NCBI GenBank assembly: GCA_030681615.1
Contig: JAUXSA010000195.1
Coordinates: 1-64,000, forward strand
DNA from: Bacteroidota bacterium
GTDB taxonomy: Bacteria > Bacteroidota > Bacteroidia > B-17B0 > Aurantibacillaceae
Reading direction: 5' to 3'
Length of the DNA: 64,000 nt
A program made the position numbers and the translations under genes. Positions 18,245-28,916 of this stretch are shown here, in pieces; the stretch's first letter is position 1; each line of letters starts with the position of its first letter. Below the pieces are notes generated by a model. It saw nothing but the letters and a program-made list of their open reading frames with translations. It had not been told where the DNA came from and made no database searches.

Positions 18245-20131
18245 TTATCTTCCTAAATGAACTAAGAGCACTGAAATATCTGCCGGATTAATTCCTGAAA
18301 TTCGACTGGCTTGACCAATGGTGTGTGGTTTAAACTTCTTGAATTTCTCTATCGCCTCGGCCCCCAAACTTTTAATAGAATCGTAATTAAAAGACTCATT
18401 AATTACATAATCCTCCAACCGTTTTTGCTTATCGGCATTCTCTTTTTCCCGTTCAATATAACCTTCATATTTCATTAAGATCTCGGCTTGTTCTATGGTT
18501 TCAGCGTCATACTCAGCAAGGACATTTGCCAAAGCGGTATCGTGCAAAGCAAGGTCTTTTGCAGAGATATTTGGCCTTGAAAGTACATTAAACAAACGCG
18601 TTTTCTGAGAAAGTAGGGCAGAACCTATAGATTCAAGGAAAGGGTTAAGCACATTTGGCTCTCCACTAGTATTTTTAAAGTGATCAATGATCTTATTATA
18701 ACCGGCCATCTTCTTGCTCACGCGTTCCATTCTATCGTTTGCGGCAAGTCCCAAAGCGTTAGACAACGGCGTTAAACGCACATCAGCATTGTCCTGACGT
18801 AATAACAAACGGTACTCGGCCCTCGAAGTAAACATGCGATAAGGCTCATCTGTACCTTTGGTAACAAGGTCGTCAATCAATACACCAATGTATGCTTCGT
18901 ACCGATTTAAGATCAATGGCGCCTTTTCATTAACTTTTAAATGCGCATTAATGCCGGCCATCATACCCTGGCAAGCGGCCTCCTCGTAACCAGTAGTACC
19001 GTTTATCTGGCCCGCAAAGTATAAATTGTCAACCAATTTGGTTTCTAATGTAAGTTTAAGTTGTGTTGGCGGAAAGTAATCGTATTCTATTGCATAGCCC
19101 GGTCTAAACATTCTGGCCTTTTCAAAACCGGGAATTAAAGAAAGTGCCTTTTGTTGCACATCTATTGGCAAAGAAGTAGAAAAACCATTCACATAAATCT
19201 CAACCGTATTCCAACCCTCGGGTTCCACAAATAACTGGTGACGTTCTCTTTCGCTAAATCTTGTAATTTTATCCTCAATGCTGGGGCAATATCTTGGCCC
19301 AAGACCTTGTATTCGTCCCTGAAACATTGGCGATTTCTCGAAGCCTGTTTTTAATATATCGTGAACGTCTTGATTTGTATATGTAACGTGACAAGGAACC
19401 TGTTTTATTTTGCTGGCTCCAATAAAAGGCGAAGTATTATCTAAATAAGAAAATTTATCTGCCACCTCATCGCCGCCCTGAACTTCCATCTTCGAATAAT
19501 CCAAAGATCTTCCATCAATACGGGGAGGCGTTCCGGTTTTCATTCGGCCACTTTCAAATCCTATTTGGACTAATTGTTCCGTTATTCCATGGCTGGCAGA
19601 TTCGCCCGTACGGCCACCGCCCAGCTGTTTCTCCCCAATATGAATAATTCCGTTTAAAAAAGTTCCGTTGGTTAAAACAACAGCCTTGGCTTTAAACTCA
19701 ATGCCCATGCCTGTTACAACGCCTTCTACGCGTTTTCCGTCTTTAGAGATGATAAGTGATCTTACCATATCCTGCCAGAAATCAACGTTGGGGCTTTGCT
19801 CCAGCATTTCGCGCCAAAGCGTAGCAAACATCATGCGGTCGTTTTGCGTACGCGGACTCCACATTGCGGGTCCTTTACTGCGGTTAAGCATACGAAATTG
19901 TATAGCAGACTTATCTGATACAATACCGCTGTAACCACCCATAGCGTCTATCTCGCGCACAATTTGCCCTTTGGCAATACCGCCCATAGCCGGATTACAG
20001 CTCATTTGAGCAATGGTTTGCATGTTCATGGTAACCAATAAAACCTTCGATCCCATGTTAGCGGCAGCGGCAGCGGCCTCACAGCCTGCGTGCCCGGCAC
20101 CAACTACAATTATGTCATAACTGTTTTGCAA
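18245..20131 (-). CDS. mnmG: tRNA uridine-5-carboxymethylaminomethyl modification enzyme MnmG (GidA)
   Basis: FAD-binding enzyme that, with MnmE, modifies U34 of certain tRNAs. The dinucleotide-binding motif [36 protein letters not shown] and [16 protein letters not shown] are diagnostic, and the C-terminal helical domain ends in [22 protein letters not shown] place the start at a TTG codon (20131), giving 628 residues and the usual N-terminus ([10 protein letters not shown]). ATG codons at 20221 and 20179 would add 30 or 16 residues, but the first directly abuts the divergent gene at 20222, and a perfect promoter box (20139-20146) lies between them and the TTG. Followed by the parS cluster. 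Confidence 0.93.
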   Translation of the reverse strand: MQNSYDIIVVGAGHAGCEAAAAAANMGSKVLLVTMNMQTIAQMSCNPAMGGIAKGQIVREIDAMGGYSGIVSDKSAIQFRMLNRSKGPAMWSPRTQNDRMMFATLWREMLEQSPNVDFWQDMVRSLIISKDGKRVEGVVTGMGIEFKAKAVVLTNGTFLNGIIHIGEKQLGGGRTGESASHGITEQLVQIGFESGRMKTGTPPRIDGRSLDYSKMEVQGGDEVADKFSYLDNTSPFIGASKIKQVPCHVTYTNQDVHDILKTGFEKSPMFQGRIQGLGPRYCPSIEDKITRFSERERHQLFVEPEGWNTVEIYVNGFSTSLPIDVQQKALSLIPGFEKARMFRPGYAIEYDYFPPTQLKLTLETKLVDNLYFAGQINGTTGYEEAACQGMMAGINAHLKVNEKAPLILNRYEAYIGVLIDDLVTKGTDEPYRMFTSRAEYRLLLRQDNADVRLTPLSNALGLAANDRMERVSKKMAGYNKIIDHFKNTSGEPNVLNPFLESIGSALLSQKTRLFNVLSRPNISAKDLALHDTALANVLAEYDAETIEQAEILMKYEGYIEREKENADKQKRLEDYVINESFNYDSIKSLGAEAIEKFKKFKPHTIGQASRISGINPADISVLLVHLGR

Positions 20132-20138
20132 TAGAGTG

Positions 20139-20146
20139 CAAAGATA
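20139..20146 (-). promoter_or_regulatory. Bacteroidota -7 promoter box of mnmG
   Basis: The complement reads TATCTTTG, followed by CA. It lies seven bases before the proposed TTG start, so the transcript leader would be very short. Confidence 0.5.
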
Positions 20147-20221
20147 GGGAAATATTTTTTCTCGTTCTTTTACATCCATAATAGAATTAACAGTAATTTG
20201 GTCAGAACTAAAACTCTTCAT

Positions 20222-21616
20222 ATGAAAACTATCTACACATTAACGATCGCCATTCTATTATCATTAAACAACCTCAACGCCACCATCTGGCATGTTGGCG
20301 CATCACAAACTTATACTATGCCCAGCCAGGTTGCTCCTTTAGTAAACCATGGTGATACGGTTAATATTGATGCGGGCATTTACAATTCGAATGTATGTGC
20401 CTGGAATAAAAATAATTTATTATTGCGTTGTGTAAACGGGATGGCGCATTTAAAATCAAACGGGTTAAGTCATGGCGATAAAGGTATTTGGGTAATACAG
20501 GGAAATAATACAACAGTAGATCATATCGAATTTTCATTATGTACCTCTACCTCACAAAATGGTGCGGGCATAAGGCAGGAAGGACAAAACTTAACAGTAC
20601 GCTATTGTAATTTTCACGATAACGAAAACGGAATTTTAGCAGGAGCAATTACGCCTTGTAAAATAACAGTAGAATTCACAGAATTTAATTTGAACGGCGC
20701 TGGTGATGGTTTCTCTCACAATTTATATATTGGCCATATAGATACATTGCTTTTCCGTTACAATTATTCGCATCACTGCAAAATTGGTCACGAGTTAAAA
20801 AGCCGTGCAAAAGTAAATTACATTTTATATAATCGTTTGGGCAACGAAGCCTCGGGTACAGCCAGTCGCGAAATCGATCTTCCAAACGGAGGTCTATCAA
20901 TTATAATGGGTAATATTATTCAGCAGGGTACTGCCGGAACCAATTCGGGAATTATTGGTTATGGGATGGAGGGTCTTTCCAATCCAGCGCCACATAATTT
21001 TTATTTAATTAATAATACCATTGTTAACCAAAAAACAGCGGGTACTTTTGTGGCTATACAAAACGGAACAGCACTATATAAAGGTTATAATAATATTTTT
21101 GCAGGAACAGGAACTTTATTAACGGGAACAACCACTGTTTTAGATACTCTTTCTAATAAAAAATATACTATTGCTGCTGCGGGCTTTGTAAACAGTTCCG
21201 CTTACGATTATCATTTATTACCAACCTGTTCTGCTATTAATTCTGCCACTTCTGCCGGAACTGCCAGTAACGGTTATGTGCTAACACCAACTAAAGAATA
21301 TTTGCATCCGGTAAACCAAAGTAATAAGATAATTCAAGGTGTATTAGATATTGGCGCGTATGAATATATTTCGCCAACATTTATACGAGAACAAAAAATA
21401 AGTGACGCTGTTTTATATGTAACAAACGAAACACTTGTTATAAAAACTTCCGAAACAATTTCTAGTGTTAAGCTGTATGATATAAGCGGGAAATTAATTT
21501 TAACTGAAAAAACAAAACAAGAAATTCCTGTTTCTACTTTTGTAAAAGGTATTTATATTGTTTCTATAATTACGGAGAGTGGAAATATAATAAACAAAAA
21601 GATCGTAATTTATTAA
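20222..21616 (+). CDS. T9SS-secreted parallel beta-helix protein (type A sorting domain)
   Basis: 464 residues from the ATG at 20222. A signal peptide ([15 protein letters not shown]) leads into a right-handed beta-helix, with repeated short strands and asparagine/glycine turns (for example [47 protein letters not shown]). Such folds occur in polysaccharide lyases and surface adhesins; no lyase active site is evident. The last 80 residues are a type IX secretion C-terminal domain ([17 protein letters not shown], then [15 protein letters not shown]). It should be secreted across the outer membrane. Divergent from mnmG and ended by a bidirectional terminator. Confidence 0.82.
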   Translation: MKTIYTLTIAILLSLNNLNATIWHVGASQTYTMPSQVAPLVNHGDTVNIDAGIYNSNVCAWNKNNLLLRCVNGMAHLKSNGLSHGDKGIWVIQGNNTTVDHIEFSLCTSTSQNGAGIRQEGQNLTVRYCNFHDNENGILAGAITPCKITVEFTEFNLNGAGDGFSHNLYIGHIDTLLFRYNYSHHCKIGHELKSRAKVNYILYNRLGNEASGTASREIDLPNGGLSIIMGNIIQQGTAGTNSGIIGYGMEGLSNPAPHNFYLINNTIVNQKTAGTFVAIQNGTALYKGYNNIFAGTGTLLTGTTTVLDTLSNKKYTIAAAGFVNSSAYDYHLLPTCSAINSATSAGTASNGYVLTPTKEYLHPVNQSNKIIQGVLDIGAYEYISPTFIREQKISDAVLYVTNETLVIKTSETISSVKLYDISGKLILTEKTKQEIPVSTFVKGIYIVSIITESGNIINKKIVIY

Positions 21617-21661
21617 ACACATTTTTGTACTAAATAAATTAGCAACCGCTAAGAAAAAGTA

Positions 21662-21693
21662 AAAAAAGCGCAAAATTTCTTTTGCGCTTTTTT
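21662..21693. terminator. Bidirectional intrinsic terminator
   Basis: A long perfect stem (AAAAAAGCGCAAAA with TTTTGCGCTTTTTT) around a four-base loop at 21676-21679. It has A and T tracts on both sides and serves the convergent genes ending at 21616 and 21701. Confidence 0.85.
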
Positions 21694-21700
21694 ATAATTA

Positions 21701-22225
21701 TTATTCCATGGCTTCTTCCATGGCATCAATTTTATCTTCGCTGTATTCGCCGGTTTGCACATCTATTACTTTGCCGTCTTTATCCAATACAAAGATCCAT
21801 GGAATTTTACGGTCGGTAACGCCCAGGCTTGCGGCTGCAGCTTTCATGTCTGACTTTTTTGTGTCCAATACAACGGGCCAAAAAGCTTTATCGGTACTTG
21901 CTTTAAACTCATCGGCTATCATTTTTATACCCCCAATCATAGGCACAAAAACAAAGTTAACGTCATAAACGGTTGACATATCTAATGTTTTTGCTTTTGA
22001 TTTTACCATAAAGGTATTGTACAAGGGGTTCAACCATTTTTTTAATTCATCTTCGGCACCACGATGAAAAGCAACAGCAAGTATAGATACTTTACCGTTT
22101 TTAAATGGGATGCTTTTTTCTTTATCGTCTAATGTGGCTCCCTGTGTATCAGGAAAGGTTTTTCCTTTTTGTGCAGCGCCACTTAACGTTGCGGCTAATA
22201 CTAATAATGTAAATGCTTTTTTCAT
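21701..22225 (-). CDS. Exported thioredoxin-fold protein without a CxxC motif
   Basis: 174 residues with a signal peptide (MKKAFTLLVLAATLSGAAQ). The rest fits a thioredoxin-like fold: a central strand (KVSILAVAFHRG), a long helix region, and a cis-proline-type strand pair DRKIPWIFVLDKDGKVIDVQTGEYSEDKI. No redox cysteines are present, so it is unlikely to be an oxidoreductase. It resembles ATP10-like or peroxiredoxin-like accessory proteins only in general fold. It follows rpiB by 11 bases on the same strand, so the two are probably co-transcribed. Confidence 0.65.
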   Translation of the reverse strand: MKKAFTLLVLAATLSGAAQKGKTFPDTQGATLDDKEKSIPFKNGKVSILAVAFHRGAEDELKKWLNPLYNTFMVKSKAKTLDMSTVYDVNFVFVPMIGGIKMIADEFKASTDKAFWPVVLDTKKSDMKAAAASLGVTDRKIPWIFVLDKDGKVIDVQTGEYSEDKIDAMEEAME

Positions 22226-22236
22226 AGTGTAGGGGT

Positions 22237-22677
22237 TTAGTTTTTAATATCTATTTTCTCAACGCGATCCTGGTGGCGTCCTCCTTCAAATTTCTCAGTT
22301 AAAAAAGCATCAATACATTTATGCGCTTCTTCAACCGACATGTATCTTGCCGGTAAAACCAAAATATTTGCATCGTTATGTTGACGTGCTAATGCGGCAA
22401 TTTCAGAATTCCAGCATAAAGCAGCGCGAATGCCTTTATGTTTATTAGCTGTAATATTAATTCCGTTTCCGCTTCCACACATTAATATACCAAATTGTGC
22501 TTCTTTATTAATTACTGCCATTGCAACCGCGTGGCCATAGTCAGGATAGTCTGCCCGCTCTGCACTATAACAACCTTTATCAATTACTGTATTACTTTTT
22601 GATTTTAAATAATCAATTAATTGTTCTTTTAATTCAAAACCTGCGTGATCGGACCCTATGGCTATTTTTATACTCAT
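22237..22677 (-). CDS. rpiB: Ribose-5-phosphate isomerase B
   Basis: 146 residues, the normal length. It has the substrate-binding start IAIGSDHAGFELKEQL, the active-site cysteine in ILMCGSGNGINITANKHKGIRA, and the C-terminal HQDRVEKI. It interconverts ribose 5-phosphate and ribulose 5-phosphate in the pentose phosphate pathway. First gene of a short minus-strand operon bordering the AT-rich gap; a TATTTTTG promoter box lies about 38 bases upstream (22715-22722). Confidence 0.95.
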   Translation of the reverse strand: MSIKIAIGSDHAGFELKEQLIDYLKSKSNTVIDKGCYSAERADYPDYGHAVAMAVINKEAQFGILMCGSGNGINITANKHKGIRAALCWNSEIAALARQHNDANILVLPARYMSVEEAHKCIDAFLTEKFEGGRHQDRVEKIDIKN

Positions 22678-23160
22678 AATTATTTGATATCACATTATAG
22701 AACTTAATAATACTCAAAAATACTAATCAACGTTAATTAACACTAATAAATTAACTAACTGATAATGAACTATACAATAATAAACAAATGAACATAATGA
22801 GTGTTAACTACACCAATCGGGAGTTAATAAGTATCAATACAATATTAGCGCAATATTAAATTAAAGTATCCGTTGTAATTTTTTTTACCAAATCCTAGCA
22901 TAGTTATAATTTTAAGTGAGAACTTATAAGAACCATTTTGAGGTTGCTAACACTTTTAAAACAGCTAAAGTTATTAAGGCTAATAAGTACTAACTATTGT
23001 TAATAGTAGTTACTATATTTGATGTTCAGTACTTTAAAGTATTACCTTTGTTAATTACGTGTTAACTAGTATTAATAAGGTAAATAAACGACTAAATATT
23101 TTAATTTAATAAACAGTATTAACACCTTATATATACAATACATATTTTAAAATTTTAAAA
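22678..23160. other. AT-rich, repeat-bearing intergenic region (possible replication origin element; nadA leader)
   Basis: This 483-base gap between divergent rpiB and nadA has about 22% GC by hand count. TTAACAC or its complement GTGTTAA occurs at 22737-22743, 22801-22807, 23059-23065 and 23119-23125. GTGTTAACTA is repeated exactly at 22801-22810 and 23059-23068. TTAATAAGTA-like units recur (22824-22833, 22982-22989), and there is an ACTATT/AATAGT hairpin at 22993-23007. No perfect DnaA box (TTATCCACA) is present. The right third contains the nadA promoter. Confidence 0.5.
23018..23050 (+). promoter_or_regulatory. nadA promoter (TTTG-N21-TACCTTTG)
   Basis: TTTG at 23018-23021 and TACCTTTG at 23043-23050, 21 bases apart, match both Bacteroidota promoter elements. 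The transcript would have a leader of about 105 bases. Confidence 0.65.
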
Positions 23161-24147
23161 ATGAAAGATATATTATTAGATAAGGGCTGGTTAAATTTAA
23201 AAGTTGATCCAGCACTTGATTTGATCAAAGAAATAAATTATCTTAAGAAGAAAAAGAACGCAGTTATCCTCGCCCACTACTATCAAAATGCTGATATACA
23301 GGATATTGCAGACTACATTGGAGACTCTTTAGGTCTGGCCCAAGAGGCTCAAAAAACACAATCTGACATTATTTTGTTTGCCGGAGTACATTTTATGGCA
23401 GAAACAGCTAAAATATTAAATCCAACCAAAAAAGTTTTGATTCCTGATCTAAAAGCAGGTTGCTCGCTTGCAGATTCTTGTCCTCCTGTCGAATTTGCAG
23501 CATTTAAGGAAAAGCATCCAGATCATATTGTAATCACTTACATTAACTGTACGGCAGATATAAAAGCTTTATCTGATATTATTTGTACAAGCAGTAACGC
23601 TGTTCAAATAGTTGAAAGTTTACCAAAAGAACAAAAAATTATTTTTGCGCCAGATAAAAATTTAGGAGCTTACATTAATAAAAAAACCGGCCGTGATATG
23701 GTTTTATGGGATGGTGCCTGTATGGTACATGAAATTTTTAGTTTGGAAAAATTAATAAAATTAAAGATTCAACATCCAGATGCTTTGGTATTAGCCCATC
23801 CTGAATGCGAAGAATTAATATTAGAACAAGCAGATTTTATTGGAAGTACAACTGCTATTTTAAATTATTCAAAAAAGTCAGAACATAAAGAATTTATAGT
23901 TGTTACAGAAACAGGGATATTACATCAAATGCAAAAGAGTAGTCCGCAAAAAACATTCATTCCGGCTCCTCCTAATAATAATTGTGCTTGTAACGATTGC
24001 CCCTACATGAAATTAAATACTTTAGAAAAAATATATATTGCATTATTACACGAACAACCAGAATTAATAATGAGTAATGAAATGATAGAAAAAGCAAAAA
24101 AACCGATCTTAAAAATGCTCGAATTATCGGCAAGCTTTGGATTATAA
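23161..24147 (+). CDS. nadA: Quinolinate synthase A
   Basis: 328 residues. It condenses iminoaspartate with dihydroxyacetone phosphate to quinolinate in NAD synthesis, using a [4Fe-4S] cluster. Visible features are [38 protein letters not shown], the first cluster cysteine region [29 protein letters not shown], and the C-terminal [17 protein letters not shown]. Length fits the family. nadB and nadC are not in the window. Preceded by the AT-rich region and followed 25 bases later by the MORN gene. Confidence 0.96.
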   Translation: MKDILLDKGWLNLKVDPALDLIKEINYLKKKKNAVILAHYYQNADIQDIADYIGDSLGLAQEAQKTQSDIILFAGVHFMAETAKILNPTKKVLIPDLKAGCSLADSCPPVEFAAFKEKHPDHIVITYINCTADIKALSDIICTSSNAVQIVESLPKEQKIIFAPDKNLGAYINKKTGRDMVLWDGACMVHEIFSLEKLIKLKIQHPDALVLAHPECEELILEQADFIGSTTAILNYSKKSEHKEFIVVTETGILHQMQKSSPQKTFIPAPPNNNCACNDCPYMKLNTLEKIYIALLHEQPELIMSNEMIEKAKKPILKMLELSASFGL

Positions 24148-24172
24148 TTGCTATATTTAATGTGCTTCAATA

Positions 24173-25870
24173 ATGAATAAAATAATTTTTAAAATATTTG
24201 TTTTACCGGTTCTGTTTTTATTGAATTCATTTTCTTTAATTTCTCAAACAGCGCAAACTAACAATCCAAACGGTTATAATAAATTTTATTATGATAACGG
24301 TGCAATTAGCAGCGAGGGTTATATGAAAGATGGTAAACCCGAAGGTTATTGGAAAAATTACCATAAGAACGGAAAATTAAAAATAGAAGGAAACCGAAAA
24401 AATTTTCAATTAGATAGTATTTGGAAATTTTATGATGAAAAGGGAAGAATTACAAAATCAATAAATTATAAAGTTGGAAAAAAGAATGGTGTTTTGGCTA
24501 ATTACGATACTTTACAAAAAGTAGTAAATTCAGAAACCTACGTAAATGATATTAAACAAGGTTTTGTACGTAGTTTTTATAGATCTGGCAAAACAAAAAG
24601 TATAATGCCATATGACAAAGGTAAACCCGACGGAACCGCTTATGAGTATAGCGAAGATTCTTTAATTACAGCTGTTAGTGTTTATAAAGGCGGAATTTTA
24701 CAAAGTTTTGAAAAAATAAATCAAGTTGATCCGGCAAATAAAAAACAAGGTATCTGGAAAGAATTTTATGAGAACCTGGAAGTAAAAAAAGAAATGAAGT
24801 TTAATGATGATTCATTAGATGGTTATGTAAAAGAATACGATAAAAAAGGAAATTTACTTTCAACAAAAAAATTCAATAATGGAAAACCGGTTTTAAATGC
24901 CCCCGAAATTGCCAATGTAGAAGTGTATACAGAACTTTTCCAGGATGGAACTTTAAAATATGAGGGCGTTTATAGTGATGGTATTGCTATAGGTACACAT
25001 TTTAAATACAAACAAAAATACCAGTGCGATAGTAGCTTAATTTTAAAAGATGATACGTCTAACACATCACTTTCAAACCCGGTTTATATAAACAAATTGG
25101 TTTGCAGAAATGTGCCTGTACCCGATAGCGCCATTGAATATTTTGACGGAATAGTTACAGCAAGAGGCGCTGTGGATAGTGTGAGAAATAGAATAGGAAT
25201 TTGGACAGAATTTCATAACACAGGCGAGTTTAAGGGTAAAGGCGTTTACAAGGAAGGTAACAGAACGGGTGATTGGGAATTTTTTTATGCATCAGGAAAG
25301 CTAGAGCAAAAAGGTAAGTACGATAAAAAAGGCAGGGCACAAGGTGTTTGGAAATGGTATTATGAAAGCGGGCAATTGTGGCGCGAAGAACTTTATGTAA
25401 ATGGTAAGCGCGAAGGAGAAATAAAAGATTATGATCCACAAGGTAAAATAATTTTGCAAGGAATATTTGTTGAGAATAGAAAAGAAGGAAAGTGGATTTA
25501 CGAAACGCCCGATTACAAAGAAATTGGAGTATATTCAAACGATGAACCAGATAGTGTTTGGGTAAGTTATTATATGCCAACAAAATTTAAACGTTTTGAA
25601 GGACGATTCAGTGCCGGCGATCCTATCGGCACACATACACAATATTATCCAAATGGTAAAAAAATGTATTATGGTAATTATATTAGCGGCATGAAAGAAG
25701 GCGACTGGTTTTTTTACGACGAGCTTGGAAATAAATATTTAACAATTACTTATAAAAATGATATTGAAATAAAATGGCAGGGCGATAAAATTCGTCCAAC
25801 TTACGAAGAAGGTTTGCGAACCTATAATATTAAAATTGACGAAAATAAAACACAAACGATTAGAAAATAA
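24173..25870 (+). CDS. Exported MORN-variant repeat protein (YwqK-like)
   Basis: 565 residues with a signal peptide (MNKIIFKIFVLPVLFLLNSF). Most of the protein is a string of MORN-variant repeats of the form GxxxGxWxxYxxxGxLxxExxY (for example GKPEGYWKNYHKNGKLKIEG, GNRTGDWEFFYASGKLEQKG, GMKEGDWFFYDELG). Database names for such proteins often say YwqK antitoxin, but there is no toxin gene here and the protein is exported. The repeats probably form an extended beta surface for binding. The stop is three bases before the PAS kinase start, so it is in an operon with a two-component system; a sensory or envelope role is possible. Confidence 0.8.
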   Translation: MNKIIFKIFVLPVLFLLNSFSLISQTAQTNNPNGYNKFYYDNGAISSEGYMKDGKPEGYWKNYHKNGKLKIEGNRKNFQLDSIWKFYDEKGRITKSINYKVGKKNGVLANYDTLQKVVNSETYVNDIKQGFVRSFYRSGKTKSIMPYDKGKPDGTAYEYSEDSLITAVSVYKGGILQSFEKINQVDPANKKQGIWKEFYENLEVKKEMKFNDDSLDGYVKEYDKKGNLLSTKKFNNGKPVLNAPEIANVEVYTELFQDGTLKYEGVYSDGIAIGTHFKYKQKYQCDSSLILKDDTSNTSLSNPVYINKLVCRNVPVPDSAIEYFDGIVTARGAVDSVRNRIGIWTEFHNTGEFKGKGVYKEGNRTGDWEFFYASGKLEQKGKYDKKGRAQGVWKWYYESGQLWREELYVNGKREGEIKDYDPQGKIILQGIFVENRKEGKWIYETPDYKEIGVYSNDEPDSVWVSYYMPTKFKRFEGRFSAGDPIGTHTQYYPNGKKMYYGNYISGMKEGDWFFYDELGNKYLTITYKNDIEIKWQGDKIRPTYEEGLRTYNIKIDENKTQTIRK

Positions 25871-25873
25871 TTT

Positions 25874-28800
25874 ATGCAATTGAAAAAAGGTCAATCTCAC
25901 CAGGTTGATATAAATACTTTGGACCTCCTACCTATTGCAGTTGCTATTTTTGATAATAAAAAAATATATTTTGTAAATAAAAAAGCCATAGAGCTTTTTA
26001 GTATTTCAAAAGATCAATTAAAAAAGATCAATTCATTTTCTGTTTTTCATTTTCTCGATAAAAAATACCATACACGCATAAAACAAAATAACCTTAAGAT
26101 CATTAAAGGAGAAGAGTTTCCGCCGGTTGACCTTGAATTCCAGACCTTCAAAAACAAAAATATTTTTATCGAAGCAAAATCCAATCGCGTTTTATTCGAA
26201 AATAAATACGTTGTTCAATCTTCTTTTATTGATATAACTTTATTAAAAAAGCAACAACAAGAGCTTATAAACTCTGACTTTCTTCTTCAAAAAATAAGCC
26301 AGAATAGTTTTGATGTTATTTTCAAATTTTCGTTCGATCCCGATAAACTAATTTTTATTAGTGAGTCTTCTAAAAAGGTATTAGGCTATACGCCCGAAGA
26401 GATCTATAAAGCAAAAGATCTGTTATTAAAAGCAACTCACCCTGATGATAGAGCGTCTTTTATCTTTAATAACAGGCAAAAAATAAAATCGAAACAAAAG
26501 AATAAAGAAGAAAAAGTAACTATTCGCTTCACACATAAAAAGGGCAATCTCATTTATCTTGAAACAGCCATTACACCTATTTACGATGATAATAATAAAA
26601 TAACTGGCGTAATTGGAAGTATAAGAGATATTACAGAAAGAATTAATGTAGAGATCTTATTAAACGAAACAAAAGAAAAATTTGACCTTATTACAAAAAG
26701 TAGTAACGATATAATTGCTTTTTTTACATATCTGCCACACGAAAAATACACCTACGTAAGTCCCAATATAAAAAAGATACTTGGGTATGAGCCTAAAGAA
26801 TTATTAAGTGATCACAATTTTTTTAATAAGCGATTAGTAGGCGATAAAGCAGCATTTTTAAAACAAGATAAATTAGCCAAAGGAGACCAAAGAAAGAATT
26901 TTAAAAGAAATTATTATTATACATACAAAGCTTTAAAAAAGAATAAAGAAGAGATCTGGCTCGAAAATAATTTAACACCAATTACAGATTCTAAAGGAAA
27001 AATAGCTTTCTTTTTAAATATTATTCGTGATATAACTGTACAAAAAGAAAAAGAGATCGAACTCCAGTTCCAGCATTTAAATTATCGGAACTTATTAGAT
27101 AGTTCGCCTATTGCATATATTATTCACAAACAAGGTGTAACCGTTTTTTGTAATAAAGCCACACTAAAATTATTGCAATTAAAGAACGAAAAGCAAATTC
27201 TAGGAAAATTTGTTTTAGACTACCTGGCGCCCGAAGACCGAATGCGTGCCATGGAGCGGATAAAAGAGATGTATAATGGCGATGATAAAGAAAAATTAAA
27301 TAGCTATACGGTAATTGACAGTAAAGGAAATGCGATAGAAACAGAAATGAAATCTATTGTAATTAAATTTAATAATGCCAATTGTATATTAACCCTTATC
27401 AATAACGTTTCTGATCAACGTAAATTCGAAAAAGAAAAATTGAAGGCAGAAATGATAAAAGTGAATAACGAATTTTTATTATTAGAGATCAAAGAACGCC
27501 AGGAAGCAGAAAAAAAATTACTCGAAAAAACAGCCCACCTTTCTTCTATTTTTGAAAGTTCTAATCACCTTATCTGGACAGTTAACAACAGGTTTGAAGT
27601 AACCTCTTTTAATAAGAATTTTTATAACGTTATACTTCAAAAACATAAAATTAAAATTCAAATTGGCCAGTGTGTTGCCGATCATTTAAAACAAGGCAAA
27701 CAAGAATACATTGATTATTGGTACCCAAAATACAACGAAGCCCTTTTAGGAAAAAAAATAGAATTTGAAAAAGAAGATTTTACTACTGAAAAGATACACC
27801 GTAAAATATATTTAAACCCTATTTTTAACGCGCTTAAAGAAGTTACAGAAATTAATTGTATTGCCCACGATATTACAGGCTCAAAGGTATACGAACAAAA
27901 ATTATTGAACCAAACAAGTAAACTACAGGCAATTTTTGACAGCAGCCATCACTACATTTGGACCATAAATAACGAACACAAATTAACCTCATTCAATAAA
28001 AATTATTTTGAACTAGTAACCGCACTTTATAACACCAAACCATTTTTAGGTTTTAAATTAGACAGGGGCGTTTTATCCAAAAATCAGGATTACGCAGGGG
28101 TTTTGGCTTATCATTACGATAAAGCCTTTAAAGGCATTGCTACAAATTTTGAAATTGAAACACTTGACAAGGACCATAAAAAAGTTTATCTCGACATTTT
28201 CTTAAATCCGATAGTTGAGAACGAAAAAATTGTGGAGGTAAGCGGTATTGCGCACAACATTACCGATAAAAAAATAGATCATCAACGCGTTGAACAATCT
28301 TTGAAAGAAAAAGATGTGCTTTTAAAAGAAGTGCATCACCGTGTAAAAAACAACATGCAAATTATTAGCTCTATCTTAAATTTGCAATCGTCGTACGTAA
28401 CCGATAATTATACACTCGCTCTTCTAAAAGAAAGCCAAAACCGTATAAAAACAATGGCCTATATTCACGAAAGTTTATACCAGAACAAATCCTTTACCTC
28501 GGTTAATTTTTCGGAATACATTCAAACACTTTCAAAAAACATTATTCAATCGTATGTACTTTCATCAGAAAAAGTAGAACTTATTTTAAATCTTGAAAAG
28601 ATAAATTTAAACTTAGACGTTTCCATACCTGCCGGCTTAATTGTAAATGAGCTCATAACAAATGCAATAAAACATGCGTTTCCTGGCGCAAAAAAAGGTA
28701 GCATTTATTTAAATTTGAAATCCGAGAACAATTATATACAATTGGAAGTGAAAGATAATGGGGTGGGTATTCCCCCCGGGATAGATCATAATAATACTAA

Positions 28801-28912
28801 TACACTTGGTTTACAATTAGTTAACACTTTAATGGATCAATTAGACGGGGAAATAAAATTTAAATCAGAAAAAGACGAGGGTACCGAAGTTTTAATTAAA
28901 TTTAAGATGTAA
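25874..28912 (+). CDS. Multi-PAS histidine kinase (HisKA_2 type), cytoplasmic
   Basis: 1012 residues with no membrane helices. About six PAS domains occupy residues 10-805, several ending in a PAC-type motif such as GVIGSIRDITERI, FFLNIIRDITVQKEKE or EVSGIAHNITDKKI. A HisKA_2 dimerisation domain follows, with the phosphoacceptor in LLKEVHHRVKNNMQIIS (first His about 821), then a HATPase_c domain with NELITNAIKHAFPG, VKDNGVGIPPG and LGLQLVNTLMDQLDGEI. It should phosphorylate the response regulator encoded five bases later. The many PAS domains suggest integration of several cytoplasmic signals. Confidence 0.93.
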   Translation: MQLKKGQSHQVDINTLDLLPIAVAIFDNKKIYFVNKKAIELFSISKDQLKKINSFSVFHFLDKKYHTRIKQNNLKIIKGEEFPPVDLEFQTFKNKNIFIEAKSNRVLFENKYVVQSSFIDITLLKKQQQELINSDFLLQKISQNSFDVIFKFSFDPDKLIFISESSKKVLGYTPEEIYKAKDLLLKATHPDDRASFIFNNRQKIKSKQKNKEEKVTIRFTHKKGNLIYLETAITPIYDDNNKITGVIGSIRDITERINVEILLNETKEKFDLITKSSNDIIAFFTYLPHEKYTYVSPNIKKILGYEPKELLSDHNFFNKRLVGDKAAFLKQDKLAKGDQRKNFKRNYYYTYKALKKNKEEIWLENNLTPITDSKGKIAFFLNIIRDITVQKEKEIELQFQHLNYRNLLDSSPIAYIIHKQGVTVFCNKATLKLLQLKNEKQILGKFVLDYLAPEDRMRAMERIKEMYNGDDKEKLNSYTVIDSKGNAIETEMKSIVIKFNNANCILTLINNVSDQRKFEKEKLKAEMIKVNNEFLLLEIKERQEAEKKLLEKTAHLSSIFESSNHLIWTVNNRFEVTSFNKNFYNVILQKHKIKIQIGQCVADHLKQGKQEYIDYWYPKYNEALLGKKIEFEKEDFTTEKIHRKIYLNPIFNALKEVTEINCIAHDITGSKVYEQKLLNQTSKLQAIFDSSHHYIWTINNEHKLTSFNKNYFELVTALYNTKPFLGFKLDRGVLSKNQDYAGVLAYHYDKAFKGIATNFEIETLDKDHKKVYLDIFLNPIVENEKIVEVSGIAHNITDKKIDHQRVEQSLKEKDVLLKEVHHRVKNNMQIISSILNLQSSYVTDNYTLALLKESQNRIKTMAYIHESLYQNKSFTSVNFSEYIQTLSKNIIQSYVLSSEKVELILNLEKINLNLDVSIPAGLIVNELITNAIKHAFPGAKKGSIYLNLKSENNYIQLEVKDNGVGIPPGIDHNNTNTLGLQLVNTLMDQLDGEIKFKSEKDEGTEVLIKFKM

Positions 28913-28916
28913 TAAA

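Noticed and set aside
24173-25870. Toxin-antitoxin system suggested by YwqK-antitoxin naming of MORN proteins
   Set aside because: The protein is exported, very long, and has no toxin partner; its neighbours are nadA and a two-component system.
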